From Thiocapsa roseopersicina (GTDB lineage: Bacteria > Pseudomonadota > Gammaproteobacteria > Chromatiales > Chromatiaceae): a stretch of DNA of 64,000 nt. Where the stretch lies: positions 1 through 64,000 of the forward strand of contig NZ_FNNZ01000018.1 of assembly GCF_900106925.1 (NCBI RefSeq), given 5' to 3'. The notes beneath the pieces were generated by a model. That model worked only from the letters and a program-made list of their open reading frames with translations. It made no database searches and was not told the origin of the DNA. Made by a program: the position numbers and the translations under genes. The stretch's first letter is position 1. Every line of letters starts with the position of its first letter. Shown here piece after piece: positions 9,152 to 18,051 of this stretch.

Positions 9152-10603
9152 ATGAAATTCTTCGCCGTTCAGAAGGTCGTCGGTCTGCTCTTGACGCTGT
9201 TCAGCTTCACGATGCTTCCGCCTGTCGTGGTCGGGCTGATCTACCGCGACGGGGAGATTTGGCCCTTCCTGGCCGCCTTTCTGCTGATCCTCGGCGTCGG
9301 CTTGACGACCTTTCTCCCGGTCATGCGACTCCATCAAGAGCTGCGTATCCGTGATGGATTCCTTGTCGTGGTGCTGTTTTGGACCGGGCTCGGCTTGGCC
9401 GGTTCATTGCCTTTCGTGCTGGCCGAGGTGCCGCGACTCTCGGTGACGGACGCGATTTTCGAGTCCATGTCCGGTCTCACCACGACCGGCGCGACCGTCA
9501 TCGTCGGGCTCGACGACATGCCCAAGGCCATCCTCTTCTACCGCCAACAACTCCAATGGCTGGGCGGCATGGGGATCATCGTGCTCGCGGTGGCGGTGTT
9601 GCCGATGCTCGGTGTCGGCGGCATGCAGCTCTTTCGGGCCGAGATGCCCGGCCCGGTGAAGGACGCCAAGCTCACACCCAGGATCACCGAAACCGCCAAG
9701 GCACTTTGGTACATCTACGTCGCGATGACCATTGCCTGCACGCTGGCCTATTGGGCTGCGGGCATGACCTTCTTCGATGCCATCGGCCATGCCTTCTCCA
9801 CCGTTGCCATCGGCGGCTTCTCGACCCACGACGCCAGTATGGGCTACTTCAACAGCACGCTGATCGAGATGATCGCCGTGCTCTTCATGCTCATGGCGGC
9901 CATGAGCTTCGCATTGCACTTCGTCGCCTTTCATCGGCTTGATCTCGGCGTCTATCGGCGCGACAGCGAGCTGCGGTTTTTTCTCTTCATCATGGCGACC
10001 GTAACCGCCATCACGACGCTCGCGCTCTTCTACACCGACACCTATATCACCTGGGACGACGCCTTCACCCACGGCCTGTTCCAAGCGGTCTCGATCGGGA
10101 CCACCGCCGGGTTCACCACCGCGGAGTTCTTTTACTGGCCGCCGTTCATCGAAATCCTGCTGCTGTTCGCGAGCTTCGTCGGCGGCTGTGCCGGCTCGAC
10201 CGCCGGCGGCATCAAGGTGATCCGATTCCTCCTGCTCATCAAGCAGGGGATCCGCGAGATCGAACGCCTCATCCACCCCAACGCCCAGATCCCCGTGCGG
10301 GTCGGTGGCAAGAGCGTCAATCACCGCGTCGTCGATGCCGTTTGGGGATTCTTCTCGCTCTATGTCGCGAGCTTCGTCATCATGTACCTTCTGCTCGCCG
10401 CAACCGGCCTGGATCTGCTTACGTCTTTCTCCGCGGTCGCGGCCTGCATCAACAACCTCGGACCCGGGCTGGCCCAGGTGGGACCACATTACGCGGACCT
10501 GCACGACCCGGCGAAGTGGATCCTCTGCGTCGCCATGTTGCTGGGGCGTTTGGAGATTTTTACGCTTCTGGTCCTCTTGACGCCCGCCTTCTGGCAGCGC
10601 TGA
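9152..10603 (+). CDS. trkH: Trk-type potassium uptake channel subunit TrkH
   Basis: The 483-residue inner-membrane protein has the usual length for TrkH and begins MKFFAVQKVVGLLLTLFS. It carries the four pore-loop signatures of the family (SGLTTTGAT, STVAIGGFST, GTTAGFTT, NNLGPGLA). TrkH forms the K+ permeation path and needs the cytoplasmic TrkA NAD-binding ring for control; trkA is not in this window. The ATG at 9152 was chosen from this alignment. The upstream part of the frame is Arg/Ser-rich and not membrane-like. Confidence 0.95.
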   Translation: MKFFAVQKVVGLLLTLFSFTMLPPVVVGLIYRDGEIWPFLAAFLLILGVGLTTFLPVMRLHQELRIRDGFLVVVLFWTGLGLAGSLPFVLAEVPRLSVTDAIFESMSGLTTTGATVIVGLDDMPKAILFYRQQLQWLGGMGIIVLAVAVLPMLGVGGMQLFRAEMPGPVKDAKLTPRITETAKALWYIYVAMTIACTLAYWAAGMTFFDAIGHAFSTVAIGGFSTHDASMGYFNSTLIEMIAVLFMLMAAMSFALHFVAFHRLDLGVYRRDSELRFFLFIMATVTAITTLALFYTDTYITWDDAFTHGLFQAVSIGTTAGFTTAEFFYWPPFIEILLLFASFVGGCAGSTAGGIKVIRFLLLIKQGIREIERLIHPNAQIPVRVGGKSVNHRVVDAVWGFFSLYVASFVIMYLLLAATGLDLLTSFSAVAACINNLGPGLAQVGPHYADLHDPAKWILCVAMLLGRLEIFTLLVLLTPAFWQR

Positions 10604-10706
10604 GCGTACGCGGCAGGACCTCTGCGAGCGAGGCGGTGGCGTGCCGAGCACGACTCAACCTCAGGCACAAATCGTCCGGTACACACCGACACGGCGGAAC
10701 GACACC

Positions 10707-11036
10707 ATGAGCATCGTCGACAACCTCGAAGCCATGCTGAATCGCGGCCAGGATTCGGCCCTGTTGCGCTACAGCCTGGGTGCCGAATATCTCAAAGCGG
10801 ACCAGACCGAGCGCGCACTCGGCCATCTCGGCGAGGCCGTACGCCTCGACCCCGGCTATTCCGCCGCCTGGAAGCTCTACGGCAAAGCGCTCTCGGCGCT
10901 CGGGCGCCATGCGGAGGCCATCGATGCGCTCGATCGCGGCATCGAGGTCGCCGAGGCCAAAGGCGACATCCAGGCCGCAAAGGAGATGAGGGTCTTTCGA
11001 AAGCGCGCCGAGCGTGCGCTCGCGGACGCCGACTGA
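10707..11036 (+). CDS. Small tetratricopeptide-repeat protein
   Basis: The 109-residue soluble protein contains two to three TPR-like helical hairpins. LLRYSLGAEYLKADQTERAL, HLGEAVRLDPGYSAAWKLYG and KALSALGRHAEAIDALDRGI show the A/G/Y/A/P pattern of TPRs. The start at 10707 (MSIVDNLEAML) is preferred because the upstream part of the frame is unlike the rest. It lies between trkH and the FmdB-like gene. A protein-interaction role is likely, but the partner is unknown. Confidence 0.8.
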   Translation: MSIVDNLEAMLNRGQDSALLRYSLGAEYLKADQTERALGHLGEAVRLDPGYSAAWKLYGKALSALGRHAEAIDALDRGIEVAEAKGDIQAAKEMRVFRKRAERALADAD

Positions 11037-11131
11037 ATGGCGTGCGGCAGGGCGCTTGCCTGCTCCGGGTGCCCGGATATAATGCAGCGCAAGGTCCATA
11101 AGCATTCATCGATATACTTCGGAGAAGCACG

Positions 11132-11389
11132 ATGCCTACCTATGATTACCGCTGCGAGGCCAACGACCGCGTCCTCGAGGTCAACCACCGAATGAGCGAG
11201 AGCCTCACGAGCTGGGGCGAGCTGTGCGCCCGTACGGGTACCGCCCTCGGCGATACCCCGGCCGATGCGCCCGTGCATCGTCTCGCGACCGGCGGGAACG
11301 TCATCTCGAGCAGGAGTCTCGGCAGCGGCAACGCCCCCGCTTGCTCAACCGGGGCCTGCTGCCCTGGCGGCATGTGCGGTCTCAACTAA
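11132..11389 (+). CDS. FmdB-family-like small zinc-ribbon protein
   Basis: The 85-residue protein starts MPTYDYRCEANDRVLEVNHRM, which is the FmdB/zinc-ribbon start, and has GGNVISSRSLG in the middle. Cysteines at C8, C33 and the C-terminal CSTGACCPGGMC could bind metal, although the classic second CxxC of FmdB is displaced (here LCARTG). The cysteine-rich tail resembles that of putative regulatory proteins found in anaerobes. GGAGAAG upstream of the ATG is a good ribosome site. The function is not known. Confidence 0.8.
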   Translation: MPTYDYRCEANDRVLEVNHRMSESLTSWGELCARTGTALGDTPADAPVHRLATGGNVISSRSLGSGNAPACSTGACCPGGMCGLN

Positions 11390-11442
11390 AAGGTGATTTG
11401 CAGGAAAGCATCGACCAACCTTTAGGGACTGTATGGGCTGTA

Positions 11443-11462
11443 GGGGCGACTTAAGTCGCCCC
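11443..11462. terminator. Perfect 20-base palindrome, terminator-like
   Basis: GGGGCGACTT followed directly by AAGTCGCCCC forms a perfect dyad with 10-base arms, followed by TTGG. It lies 54 bases after the FmdB-like gene. A close relative with 8-base arms is at 32141-32160. It may terminate transcription or be a small dispersed repeat. Confidence 0.5.
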
Positions 11463-11479
11463 TTGGAGTCTCCATAGAC

Positions 11480-11563
11480 CTGAACCGCGTCCGCTGCGAG
11501 CTGCGCGGACGCGCAAACGCCGAGCCAATCCGAACCGCGAAAATCGCACCGGACGCGGTTCAG
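11480..11563. repeat. PR-A element, copy 1
   Basis: The arms CTGAACCGCGTCC (11480-11492) and GGACGCGGTTCAG (11551-11563) are perfectly complementary over 13 bases, and the unit is 84 bases long. The minus-strand protease gene ends inside the right arm, taking its TGA stop from it. Confidence 0.85.
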
Positions 11564-12666
11564 CCGAGCACCACATCGACCTCGATCAGTTGTCCGTCGC
11601 GATAGACCCGAAGGACGACCTTATCCCCGACCCGATAGGCATCGAGCAGCTCGATCAGCCTCTCGACCGAGTCGACATCCTGCCCGTCCACCGCGACGAT
11701 TAGATCGGCGGCAACCAGATCCCCGTTCTTGCTCATGGTTGCCGCGCGCAACCCGGCCCGCGCAGCGGGCGAGCCCTCCTGAACCTGCAGGATGACCACC
11801 CCCTCGACGCCGACGCTCTCGGCGAGCCGACGGCTCAGATCCCCATCCGTGATGACCCCAAGCGCAGGCCGCACATAGCGACCGTAGGCGATGAGGCGCG
11901 GCACGACGCGATTGATGGTGTCGACCGGCACGGCGAAGCCGATACCCGCAAAATTTCCGGACGGGCTGAAGATCGCCGTATTCATGCCGATGACGCGCCC
12001 GGCGCTGTCGATGAGGGGACCACCCGAATTTCCGGGATTGATCGCCGCGTCCGTCTGAATCAAATGCTCGATCGTGCGCCCCTCATCCGACGGAATCGTC
12101 CGATCGAGTGCCGAGATCACCCCGCCGGTCAGTGAATAATCCAACCCGAAGGGGTTGCCGATCGCGAAGACCTTCTGCCCGACCTTCAGGTCGTGACTCG
12201 AGCCGATCGCCACCGGCGGAGGCCCGCCGGCGCCGCTGTCGATCCGCAACACCGCGATGTCATGCTCCGGGCTGACGCCGACCAATGCCGCCTCGTAGAC
12301 GCGCTGATTGGAAAGCCTGACATAGGCCGCCTGCACGTCGGCAACCACATGATAATTCGTCACGACATGACCATGTCTGTCCCACATGAACCCGGAGCCC
12401 GTGCCGCGAGGGACTTCCAGGAGATTGCGCGACAACAGATCCATCACGCGCCCGGAGGTGGTGATGTAAACGACCGACGGACTGATCGTCTCGAAGATCG
12501 CGATGGTTGTCTGCTCGTCGGCAGCCAGCTCACCGCGCGCCATGATCGCGCGCGGTTCGGCTTGGTACCGGATGAAGAGATCCTCGATCCATGGCCGGCT
12601 CGCCAATGCGATCAGGAAGAAGATGACGAACCAGAAGAGGAAGCGACTGAGGGCGAAGGCGTGCAT
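11560..12666 (-). CDS. HtrA/DegS-type periplasmic serine protease with one PDZ domain
   Basis: The 368-residue protein has one N-terminal transmembrane helix (about 8-22), a trypsin-like domain with the triad H106 (TNYHVV), D136 (HDIAVL) and S214 (GNSGGP), and one PDZ domain (about 260-365). This is the layout of DegS/AlgW-type anchored proteases, which cleave anti-sigma factors or damaged envelope proteins on sensing unfolded outer-membrane proteins. The substrate is inferred and not shown here. It is followed by an AI-2E permease on the same strand (upstream side), 72 bases apart. Confidence 0.93.
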   Translation of the reverse strand: MHAFALSRFLFWFVIFFLIALASRPWIEDLFIRYQAEPRAIMARGELAADEQTTIAIFETISPSVVYITTSGRVMDLLSRNLLEVPRGTGSGFMWDRHGHVVTNYHVVADVQAAYVRLSNQRVYEAALVGVSPEHDIAVLRIDSGAGGPPPVAIGSSHDLKVGQKVFAIGNPFGLDYSLTGGVISALDRTIPSDEGRTIEHLIQTDAAINPGNSGGPLIDSAGRVIGMNTAIFSPSGNFAGIGFAVPVDTINRVVPRLIAYGRYVRPALGVITDGDLSRRLAESVGVEGVVILQVQEGSPAARAGLRAATMSKNGDLVAADLIVAVDGQDVDSVERLIELLDAYRVGDKVVLRVYRDGQLIEVDVVLG

Positions 12667-12738
12667 GGATGCGCTGTAGCGTAAAACCGCTTGGATTGTA
12701 CCCGTTGACCCGAGGCTGCCGCGTTCGACGCGCCGGTC

Positions 12739-13809
12739 TCAAGCGGCTGCTTCGCCCTGCTCGTCGGGCGGAATCGGCCAGGCCGTGAGAATGGCTTGAA
12801 CCAGGGTCGCGAGCGGAATCGCAAAAAACACACCCCAGAAACCCCAAATCCCGCCGAACACCAGAATAGCGACGATGATCGCAACCGGATGCAGATTCAC
12901 CACCTCGGAGAACAGCAGGGGCACCAGGACATTGCCGTCGAGAGCCTGGATGATGAAGTAGGCAACCGAAAGCCAGATGAAGGTCGGAGTCCAGCCCCAT
13001 TGGAACCAGGCCACCAACAACACGGGCACCGTGACCACGGCGGCCCCGATGTAGGGAATGATGACCGAAAAACCGACCAGCAACGACAAAAGCATCGCAT
13101 ATTTGAGCCCGAAGCCGAGGAAGGTGGCGTAGCTGACCAGCCAGACGATCAGGATCTCCCATGACTTGCCCCTGACGTAATTGGAGATTTGCCGATCGAC
13201 GTCCTTCCAAATGTCGTTCACGATCGTGCGATGGGTCGGCAGGAAGCGATGAAACCACTTTAAGATCAACTCCTTGTCCTTCATGAAGAAGAACACGAGC
13301 AGCGGCATAAGAATCAGATAAACCAGGATGGTGATGACCCCGACGACGCTTGCGAGCGACCATGAGAGTACGCGTTGACCGAACATCACTGTCTCGGCTC
13401 GGATCGCCCCGATCAACTCGGCGACCTGGGCCTCGGTCACCAGATCCGGGTAATGCTCGGGCAGATCCAGAAGCGCCGTGGTCGCGGCCGAGATCATCGA
13501 CGGCAACTGCTGCACCAGCTCGGTGACCTGAAGCGACACCGAGGGCACGACGCCCACCAACACCAAGGCAACGAACACCAAAAAGGCGATATACACCACC
13601 AAGACGCTTGCCGAGCGCGGCAACCCGCGACGCTCGAGCTGCCCGACCAAGCCCTCGAGCAGATAGGCGATGACGATGCTGGCCAACACGGGCATGAGCA
13701 TGCGGCCCATGGTGATGACCACGGCAAACAAGATCAGCAGCAGGATGGCCAGAAAGATGATCTGGGGATCGGAGAAATAACGCCGAAACCAGTTCGCGAC
13801 GATTTTCAT
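12739..13809 (-). CDS. AI-2E transporter family (PerM/YdiK-type) membrane protein
   Basis: The 356-residue protein has seven to eight hydrophobic segments, with the family regions GFSVIIPYIGAAV, DGNVLVPLLFSEVVNLHPV and IFGGIWGFWGVFFAIPLA-like (here FGGIWGFWGVFFAIPLATL). Members of this family are large inner-membrane permeases; some export autoinducer-2 and others are Na+/H+ antiporters or uncharacterised. The substrate here cannot be read from sequence. The ATG at 13809 starts MKIVANWFRRYFSDPQ, typical of the family. It may be co-transcribed with the small gene at 13820-14200, 10 bases upstream. Confidence 0.9.
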   Translation of the reverse strand: MKIVANWFRRYFSDPQIIFLAILLLILFAVVITMGRMLMPVLASIVIAYLLEGLVGQLERRGLPRSASVLVVYIAFLVFVALVLVGVVPSVSLQVTELVQQLPSMISAATTALLDLPEHYPDLVTEAQVAELIGAIRAETVMFGQRVLSWSLASVVGVITILVYLILMPLLVFFFMKDKELILKWFHRFLPTHRTIVNDIWKDVDRQISNYVRGKSWEILIVWLVSYATFLGFGLKYAMLLSLLVGFSVIIPYIGAAVVTVPVLLVAWFQWGWTPTFIWLSVAYFIIQALDGNVLVPLLFSEVVNLHPVAIIVAILVFGGIWGFWGVFFAIPLATLVQAILTAWPIPPDEQGEAAA

Positions 13810-13819
13810 GTGGACTGAA

Positions 13820-14200
13820 TCAGCCTTCCGAGAGGTGTTTGGCTCTGTAATCGCGGTAGTGACGGGCGAACAAGGCTTCGAGATCGTCGATAACCTCGTT
13901 TGCCGGACGACCCTGCAGGACGTGCGCGGACATCAGCGCCGAGGTTTCGTTGAGCATCGGTCCGCGATCGAGCATCTCGTAGGCCTTCGACAGACGCTTG
14001 ATCGCGGCGACCACGCTTTCGGTGGTCGGACGCGGCACGGGAATGGGTTCGCGTAGCCCGCCATGCGGCTCCGGCGTCGTGGCCCCCCGCTGCGCGAGAA
14101 ACTCGGCGAATGCGAGCAGCGTTTCACGCTCCGCGGGAGCGAGCGAGCGGAACAACCGCGCGAGACGCCGCTCCGGCTCGGGTCCTTGAATTCGACTCAT
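13820..14200 (-). CDS. Conserved-looking hypothetical protein, Crp-independent, 126 residues
   Basis: The protein begins MSRIQGPEPERRLARLFRSL and includes AERETLLAFAEFLAQRG, IPVPRPTTESVVAAIKRLSK and HVLQGRPANEVIDDLEALFA. It is soluble and probably helical, with no known catalytic motif. The start could also be a GTG one codon upstream (14203). It is 10 bases from the AI-2E-family gene, so the two are probably one transcript. I do not recognise the family. Confidence 0.7.
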   Translation of the reverse strand: MSRIQGPEPERRLARLFRSLAPAERETLLAFAEFLAQRGATTPEPHGGLREPIPVPRPTTESVVAAIKRLSKAYEMLDRGPMLNETSALMSAHVLQGRPANEVIDDLEALFARHYRDYRAKHLSEG

Positions 14201-14309
14201 CACGGGGAGCGGCTCAGTGGAGATTCGGGGGTCGCGGGCAGCCGCAGCGGGCCTGCGGCTTCGCAGTCGCTCGGGGTGGATTGGTTACGGGGTCCATCGC
14301 GTTTCGGCG

Positions 14310-15212
14310 TCAGTCGTCGTGCTCGCGGCAGTAGGCCCGCGCAAACTCCAGCAACTCTTCCATGACGCGCAGTCGAAACTTCTGTTTCTGATGGACGAAG
14401 GAGAAGGGACGATCCAGCGGCGGATCCAGGTTGAGGGCAACCAGCGTGCCCAGCTTAAGCTCTTTCTGAATCGTCGCACCCGACACCACCGACACGCCCA
14501 TCCCGGCCTCCACGGCGCCTTTGACGGCCTCTGGGCTGCCGAGCTCCATCGACACCTTGAGCACGGAATGACAATCGTGTTGCAGGTTCAGGTAATCGTT
14601 GATCACCTCGCGCGTTCCCGAACCCTCTTCACGGCAGATGAAGGGGTACTCCAGGAGGCGCTCGAAGGTGACCATCCCGGCACCGGCTAGCGGATGACCC
14701 GGCGGGACGATCGCGAAGAGGTGATCGCGCTTGCAATGCTCCACGACCAGGTTCTTGTTCCCGACCGGCGCTTCGACCACACCAAGATCAATGGTGTTGT
14801 TCTCCACCATCGAGACGATCCCGTCGCTGTTGGAGACCTTGAGGTGGATGATCACATCCGGATAGCGCCCCTTGAAATCACCCAGCAGGGTCGGGAGCAT
14901 GTACTCGGCAATGGTCGTACTCGCACCGATCGCCAGCGAACCGCTGATCTCGCCGGTGATCTCGCGAACTGCATTCTCCATTTCGGAATACAGCTCGAAG
15001 ATGCGGTCCGCCGAGCCGAATACCGTTTTCCCCGCATCAGTGAGGCTGATCCGGTTGTGCGTCCGGTCGAACAGGCGCGTGTTGAAGTGCTCCTCCAACT
15101 GACGGACCTGGAAGGTGACGGCGGGCTGCGTCATATGCAGCACTTCGGCAGCCTTGGTGAAGCTCAGCAGCCGAGCGACCGTATGGAAAACCTGGAGTCT
15201 GCGATCTGCCAT
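14310..15212 (-). CDS. LysR-family transcription regulator, CysL/CbbR-like
   Basis: The 300-residue protein has an N-terminal winged helix-turn-helix (about 1-62, with FTKAAEVLHMTQPAVTFQVR) and a periplasmic-binding-like effector domain (GASTTIAEYMLPTLLGDFKG, NNTIDLGVVEAPV, AGMGVSVVSG). The effector half resembles the CysL/YeiE branch, whose members control sulfite reduction or related anion metabolism, and is also similar to CbbR. The target is not certain. It is divergent from the FadL-type porin gene across a 240-base region that contains a dyad next to its own start, which suggests self-regulation. Confidence 0.85.
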   Translation of the reverse strand: MADRRLQVFHTVARLLSFTKAAEVLHMTQPAVTFQVRQLEEHFNTRLFDRTHNRISLTDAGKTVFGSADRIFELYSEMENAVREITGEISGSLAIGASTTIAEYMLPTLLGDFKGRYPDVIIHLKVSNSDGIVSMVENNTIDLGVVEAPVGNKNLVVEHCKRDHLFAIVPPGHPLAGAGMVTFERLLEYPFICREEGSGTREVINDYLNLQHDCHSVLKVSMELGSPEAVKGAVEAGMGVSVVSGATIQKELKLGTLVALNLDPPLDRPFSFVHQKQKFRLRVMEELLEFARAYCREHDD

Positions 15213-15243
15213 CCGTAGACCACGTCGAGATGACGACAGCGAA

Positions 15244-15258
15244 ATAAGACCGATTTAT
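15244..15258. promoter_or_regulatory. Possible LysR-type operator
   Basis: ATAAGACCGATTTAT is a dyad (ATAA-N7-TTAT) containing the T-N11-A pattern typical of LysR binding sites. It is 32 bases upstream of the LysR gene start. A second perfect dyad, GATCGGCG-GA-CGCCGATC, lies at 15293-15310 toward the porin gene. Which protein binds either is inference. Confidence 0.4.
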
Positions 15259-15452
15259 ATCACAATCACGGGATGCGGGGGTAGCTCTGCGGGATCGGCG
15301 GACGCCGATCGAACAGAGGCCGAAACCGCAGGCATGACAGGTGATTGCGGTCACGAAATTTTCCCGCAACAACCTCTGGATAAATGTGGCATCTTCGCCT
15401 AAAGTGCGCCGCAGAAAAACAACGAACACCGACAAGACGAGGAGCCTCCTGC

Positions 15453-16742
15453 ATGAAACAACAGATCGCTCGCGCGATTGCGACCGCCATCGCTGCCGGA
15501 GCCTTCGTCGCTGCCGGTGAATCGCTCGCCGCAGGCTTTTCACTCCCGGAGATCTCGACGGCCGGCATCGGACTGGCGAACGCCTTGGTCGCGAATCCAG
15601 AAGAGTCCGGCGCCTTCGCCTACAACCCGGCCGCCATGGGATTTCATGATACGTCGAGCGTCGCCCTGGGCGCGCTCCTGATCAACCCCAACTTCAGCGT
15701 TCGGACCGCCTCGGGGCAACACGACAGCCAGGGCGCGGAGTGGACAGCGGCGCCGATGATCCAGACTGCACTGCGGGTCAACGAGGATTGGCGCATCGGA
15801 CTGGGGATCACGGCCCCTTTCGGGCTCGAGACCCGCTGGGAGGACGGAACTTTCCCCGCCCTGAGCGGCACCGTGCGCATACCGGTTCCGCCGCCGCTGG
15901 ATCCGAACGTGCCGCGCGGGCAACCCACCGCGAGCAAGCTCGAGATCCTCGACTTCTCCCCGACCGCGGCCTATCGCGTCAACGAAAATCTGAGCCTGTC
16001 CGGCGGCCTGGATATCTACTGGGTGAAGAACGCCCAGCTCGACTCGACCGCAGGACGACTCAGCGGAGACGGAGCCGATCTCGGCTTCAACCTGAGCGCA
16101 CTTTATCGTTACGAGGCATGGAGCTTCGGCGCCGCCTTTCGCTCCAGCGCAACCGTCGGCCTCGAAGGGAATTACCAACCCTTGAGCCGAACCCTGGTCG
16201 CGATCGGCCGGCTTCCGCCCGGACAGAACGCCGAGGTGGATGTCGACCTGCCCTGGCGTCTGCAGCTCGGAGCCCGCTATGCCGTCACCGAAGCCTTGGC
16301 CGTCGAGATCGACTGGACGCGCACGGGCTGGAGCGACTTCAGCAAGCTCGAGGTTGAAGGAACGCGTACGGGGGAGACCATCTTTACCGATACGAACGAC
16401 TGGAACGACAGCAACGCGTACCGACTCGGCGTCACCTATCAAGTCGGGCCGGACACCCAGCTCCGCTTCGGCTACTCCTACGACGAGACGGGGCAAGAGG
16501 ACGCCCACTTCAGTGCGCGCGTCCCGGACAGCGACCGCCACCTCTTCGGCATCGGTGTCGCACATCTGCTCGGCGACGGCCTCTCTATCGAAGCGGGATA
16601 CATGTACGTCAAGGCGAATGATCGAACGATCCGCAGCGACACGCCCTACCGCGGAGGAGACATCAACGGGACCGATGCGATCGACGGCGATTACGAGATG
16701 GACGCCCACCTCATCGGGCTCGAGATCGTCAAGGCATTCTAA
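15453..16742 (+). CDS. FadL/OmpP1/TodX-family outer-membrane porin
   Basis: The 429-residue protein has a signal peptide (cleavage near GESLAAGFSLPE), after which the mature N-terminus reads GFSLPEISTAGIGLANALVA, close to the FadL hatch domain with its NPAAMG motif (here YNPAAMGF). Many beta-strand-like segments follow and the protein ends EIVKAF with a terminal aromatic residue, as outer-membrane barrels do. FadL-type channels admit long-chain fatty acids or other hydrophobic molecules. GAGGAGCC precedes the ATG at 15453, which fixes the start. Confidence 0.92.
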   Translation: MKQQIARAIATAIAAGAFVAAGESLAAGFSLPEISTAGIGLANALVANPEESGAFAYNPAAMGFHDTSSVALGALLINPNFSVRTASGQHDSQGAEWTAAPMIQTALRVNEDWRIGLGITAPFGLETRWEDGTFPALSGTVRIPVPPPLDPNVPRGQPTASKLEILDFSPTAAYRVNENLSLSGGLDIYWVKNAQLDSTAGRLSGDGADLGFNLSALYRYEAWSFGAAFRSSATVGLEGNYQPLSRTLVAIGRLPPGQNAEVDVDLPWRLQLGARYAVTEALAVEIDWTRTGWSDFSKLEVEGTRTGETIFTDTNDWNDSNAYRLGVTYQVGPDTQLRFGYSYDETGQEDAHFSARVPDSDRHLFGIGVAHLLGDGLSIEAGYMYVKANDRTIRSDTPYRGGDINGTDAIDGDYEMDAHLIGLEIVKAF

Positions 16743-16746
16743 ACCG

Positions 16747-16833
16747 CTAAACCGCGTCTGGAGCGGCATGCGCGGTTGTTGGCTTGGATCGGCTACGGCT
16801 GAAACGACGCGCGCCGGAGCTGACGCGGTTTAG
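16747..16833. repeat. PR-A element, copy 2
   Basis: The arms CTAAACCGCGTC (16747-16758) and GACGCGGTTTAG (16822-16833) are fully complementary over 12 bases, and the unit is 87 bases. A partial extra arm, TCTAAACCG, precedes it and supplies the TAA stop of the porin gene. The stretch 16743-17113 has no gene and consists of PR-A copies 2 and 3 plus a terminator. Confidence 0.85.
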
Positions 16834-16852
16834 GATGGCAAGAATAAGAACC

Positions 16853-16939
16853 TTAAACCGCGTCGCGACCAAAGCTTCGAGTCTGCACTTACCGTTTGAC
16901 TCACTCGGAGCTCGGCATCTCGGCCTGGACGCGATTTAG
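16853..16939. repeat. PR-A element, copy 3
   Basis: TTAAACCGCGTC (16853-16864) pairs with GACGCGATTTAG (16928-16939), giving an 87-base unit with one mismatch inside the arms. It follows copy 2 after 19 bases, so the two form a tandem pair between convergent genes. Confidence 0.8.
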
Positions 16940-17000
16940 CCGAGTGCCGGGATATCCTTGACGGTTGCGGATTGGCGCGGGCGCCAACGCAGGATAAATC

Positions 17001-17039
17001 CAACGAAGAACGCCGCCCCGAGAGCGGCGTTCTTCGTTG
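17001..17039. terminator. Bidirectional terminator between porin and dsrE2 genes
   Basis: CAACGAAGAACGCCGC (17001-17016) and GCGGCGTTCTTCGTTG (17024-17039) are a perfect 16-base inverted repeat around the loop CCCGAGA. It stands between two convergent genes and can act on both strands, although the U-run is weak. Confidence 0.8.
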
Positions 17040-17113
17040 CAAACCCGGTGCGACGCAACGTCGTCCCGGACCACGCGCAAGGCGAGACCCGCGCGCGAGG
17101 CGCGGGGCGCGCT

Positions 17114-17593
17114 TCAGATGTAGAGACAGATGTCGCTTTGTCCCGCAAACTCGAAAAAGGCTGCCGCGCCCGCGTATTCCACACCGTCGATGAACTCGGC
17201 CTGGTTCATGTCGAACAGGTCGACCGTCATCTGACAGGCGATCAGCTTGACCTCGGCCTCTTGGCAGAGATCGCGCAGCTCTTCCACACTGGCGACGCCC
17301 TTGTCCTTCATCTTCTTCTTCATCATCGAGGTCATCATGCCCTGCATACCGGGCAAAGTCAGACCCAGGACCGGAAACCACTTGTCCATGCCCATCGGCA
17401 TGGGCATTCCGGGGTTGCCGAGCGGGGTCACCTCGAGGGCGAGCTTCTTCTTCAGGAGCTGCAGCCCGTAGAAGGTGAAGAAGATCTGTGTCTCGTATCC
17501 GAGCGCGGATGCGGTCGAGGCGAGGATAAAGGGTGGGTAGGCCCAATCGAGAGAGCCTTTAGTGGCGATAATGGCGAGTTTCTTTTCTTCCAT
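17114..17593 (-). CDS. dsrE2: DsrE2-family sulfur carrier/transferase
   Basis: The 159-residue DsrE/DsrF-like protein starts MEEKKLAIIATKGSLDWAYP. It contains a Met/Lys-rich membrane-associating segment (about 100-117) and two conserved-type cysteines, in LIACQMTVDLF and in the C-terminal DICLYI. In Allochromatium vinosum the set rhd-tusA-dsrE2 passes sulfane sulfur toward DsrEFH and dissimilatory sulfite reductase, and the same three genes are here in the same order on the minus strand. The start has a good upstream GAGGA. It is the last gene of the set, ended by a strong inverted repeat. Confidence 0.92.
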   Translation of the reverse strand: MEEKKLAIIATKGSLDWAYPPFILASTASALGYETQIFFTFYGLQLLKKKLALEVTPLGNPGMPMPMGMDKWFPVLGLTLPGMQGMMTSMMKKKMKDKGVASVEELRDLCQEAEVKLIACQMTVDLFDMNQAEFIDGVEYAGAAAFFEFAGQSDICLYI

Positions 17594-17656
17594 CGTGTCC
17601 TCCTCGCGGGTCGATCGGCTCGCGGGTTGATTCGTTTGAGCGAGACGGCCCGGCCG

Positions 17657-17887
17657 TCAGCCCTTCTTGATCAGGAAGTGGAACTTCCCGCCATCTTCCT
17701 TCGACTCCATCAGCTCGTTGCCGGTCTGCTTGGCGAAGGCATCGAAGTCCTTGACCGAGCCCGGATCGGTGGCCACGACGTGGAGCACTTGGCCCGAACC
17801 CATCGCGTTCAGTGTCTTCTTCGCACGTAAAATCGGGAGCGGGCAATTCAGGCCGCTGGCGTCGAGCTCTTGGTCAAAATCTGCCAT
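17657..17887 (-). CDS. tusA: Sulfur carrier protein TusA
   Basis: The 76-residue protein MADFDQELDASGLNCPLPIL has the TusA/SirA CPxP signature. The sulfur-carrying residue is C15. TusA accepts sulfane sulfur from a rhodanese or desulfurase and hands it on. In purple sulfur bacteria it is an abundant central carrier for oxidative sulfur metabolism. GGAGGT lies 6 bases before the ATG at 17887. The 164 bases to the upstream rhodanese gene could hold its own promoter, consistent with high expression of tusA alone. Confidence 0.95.
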   Translation of the reverse strand: MADFDQELDASGLNCPLPILRAKKTLNAMGSGQVLHVVATDPGSVKDFDAFAKQTGNELMESKEDGGKFHFLIKKG

Positions 17888-18051
17888 GGAGTACCTCCGG
17901 TCGGGTGCTGTTTTAGAATATCAGTAGACACAAGAATTCGGTTTTATAGGCGAAACAGGCCGAAAAGGCAAGGCGCCGAGGGCTGCGCTCGGAGCCGATC
18001 GCGGCCGTTTCCGGCCGATCTCGACGAGCGTCCCGCGCGAGCCCGACCGGG

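Noticed and set aside
9404-10651. Long minus-strand open frame opposite trkH (415 codons)
   Set aside because: It mirrors a clear TrkH gene, has His/Asp/Arg-rich composition and no family features. GC-rich third positions keep the opposite frame open.
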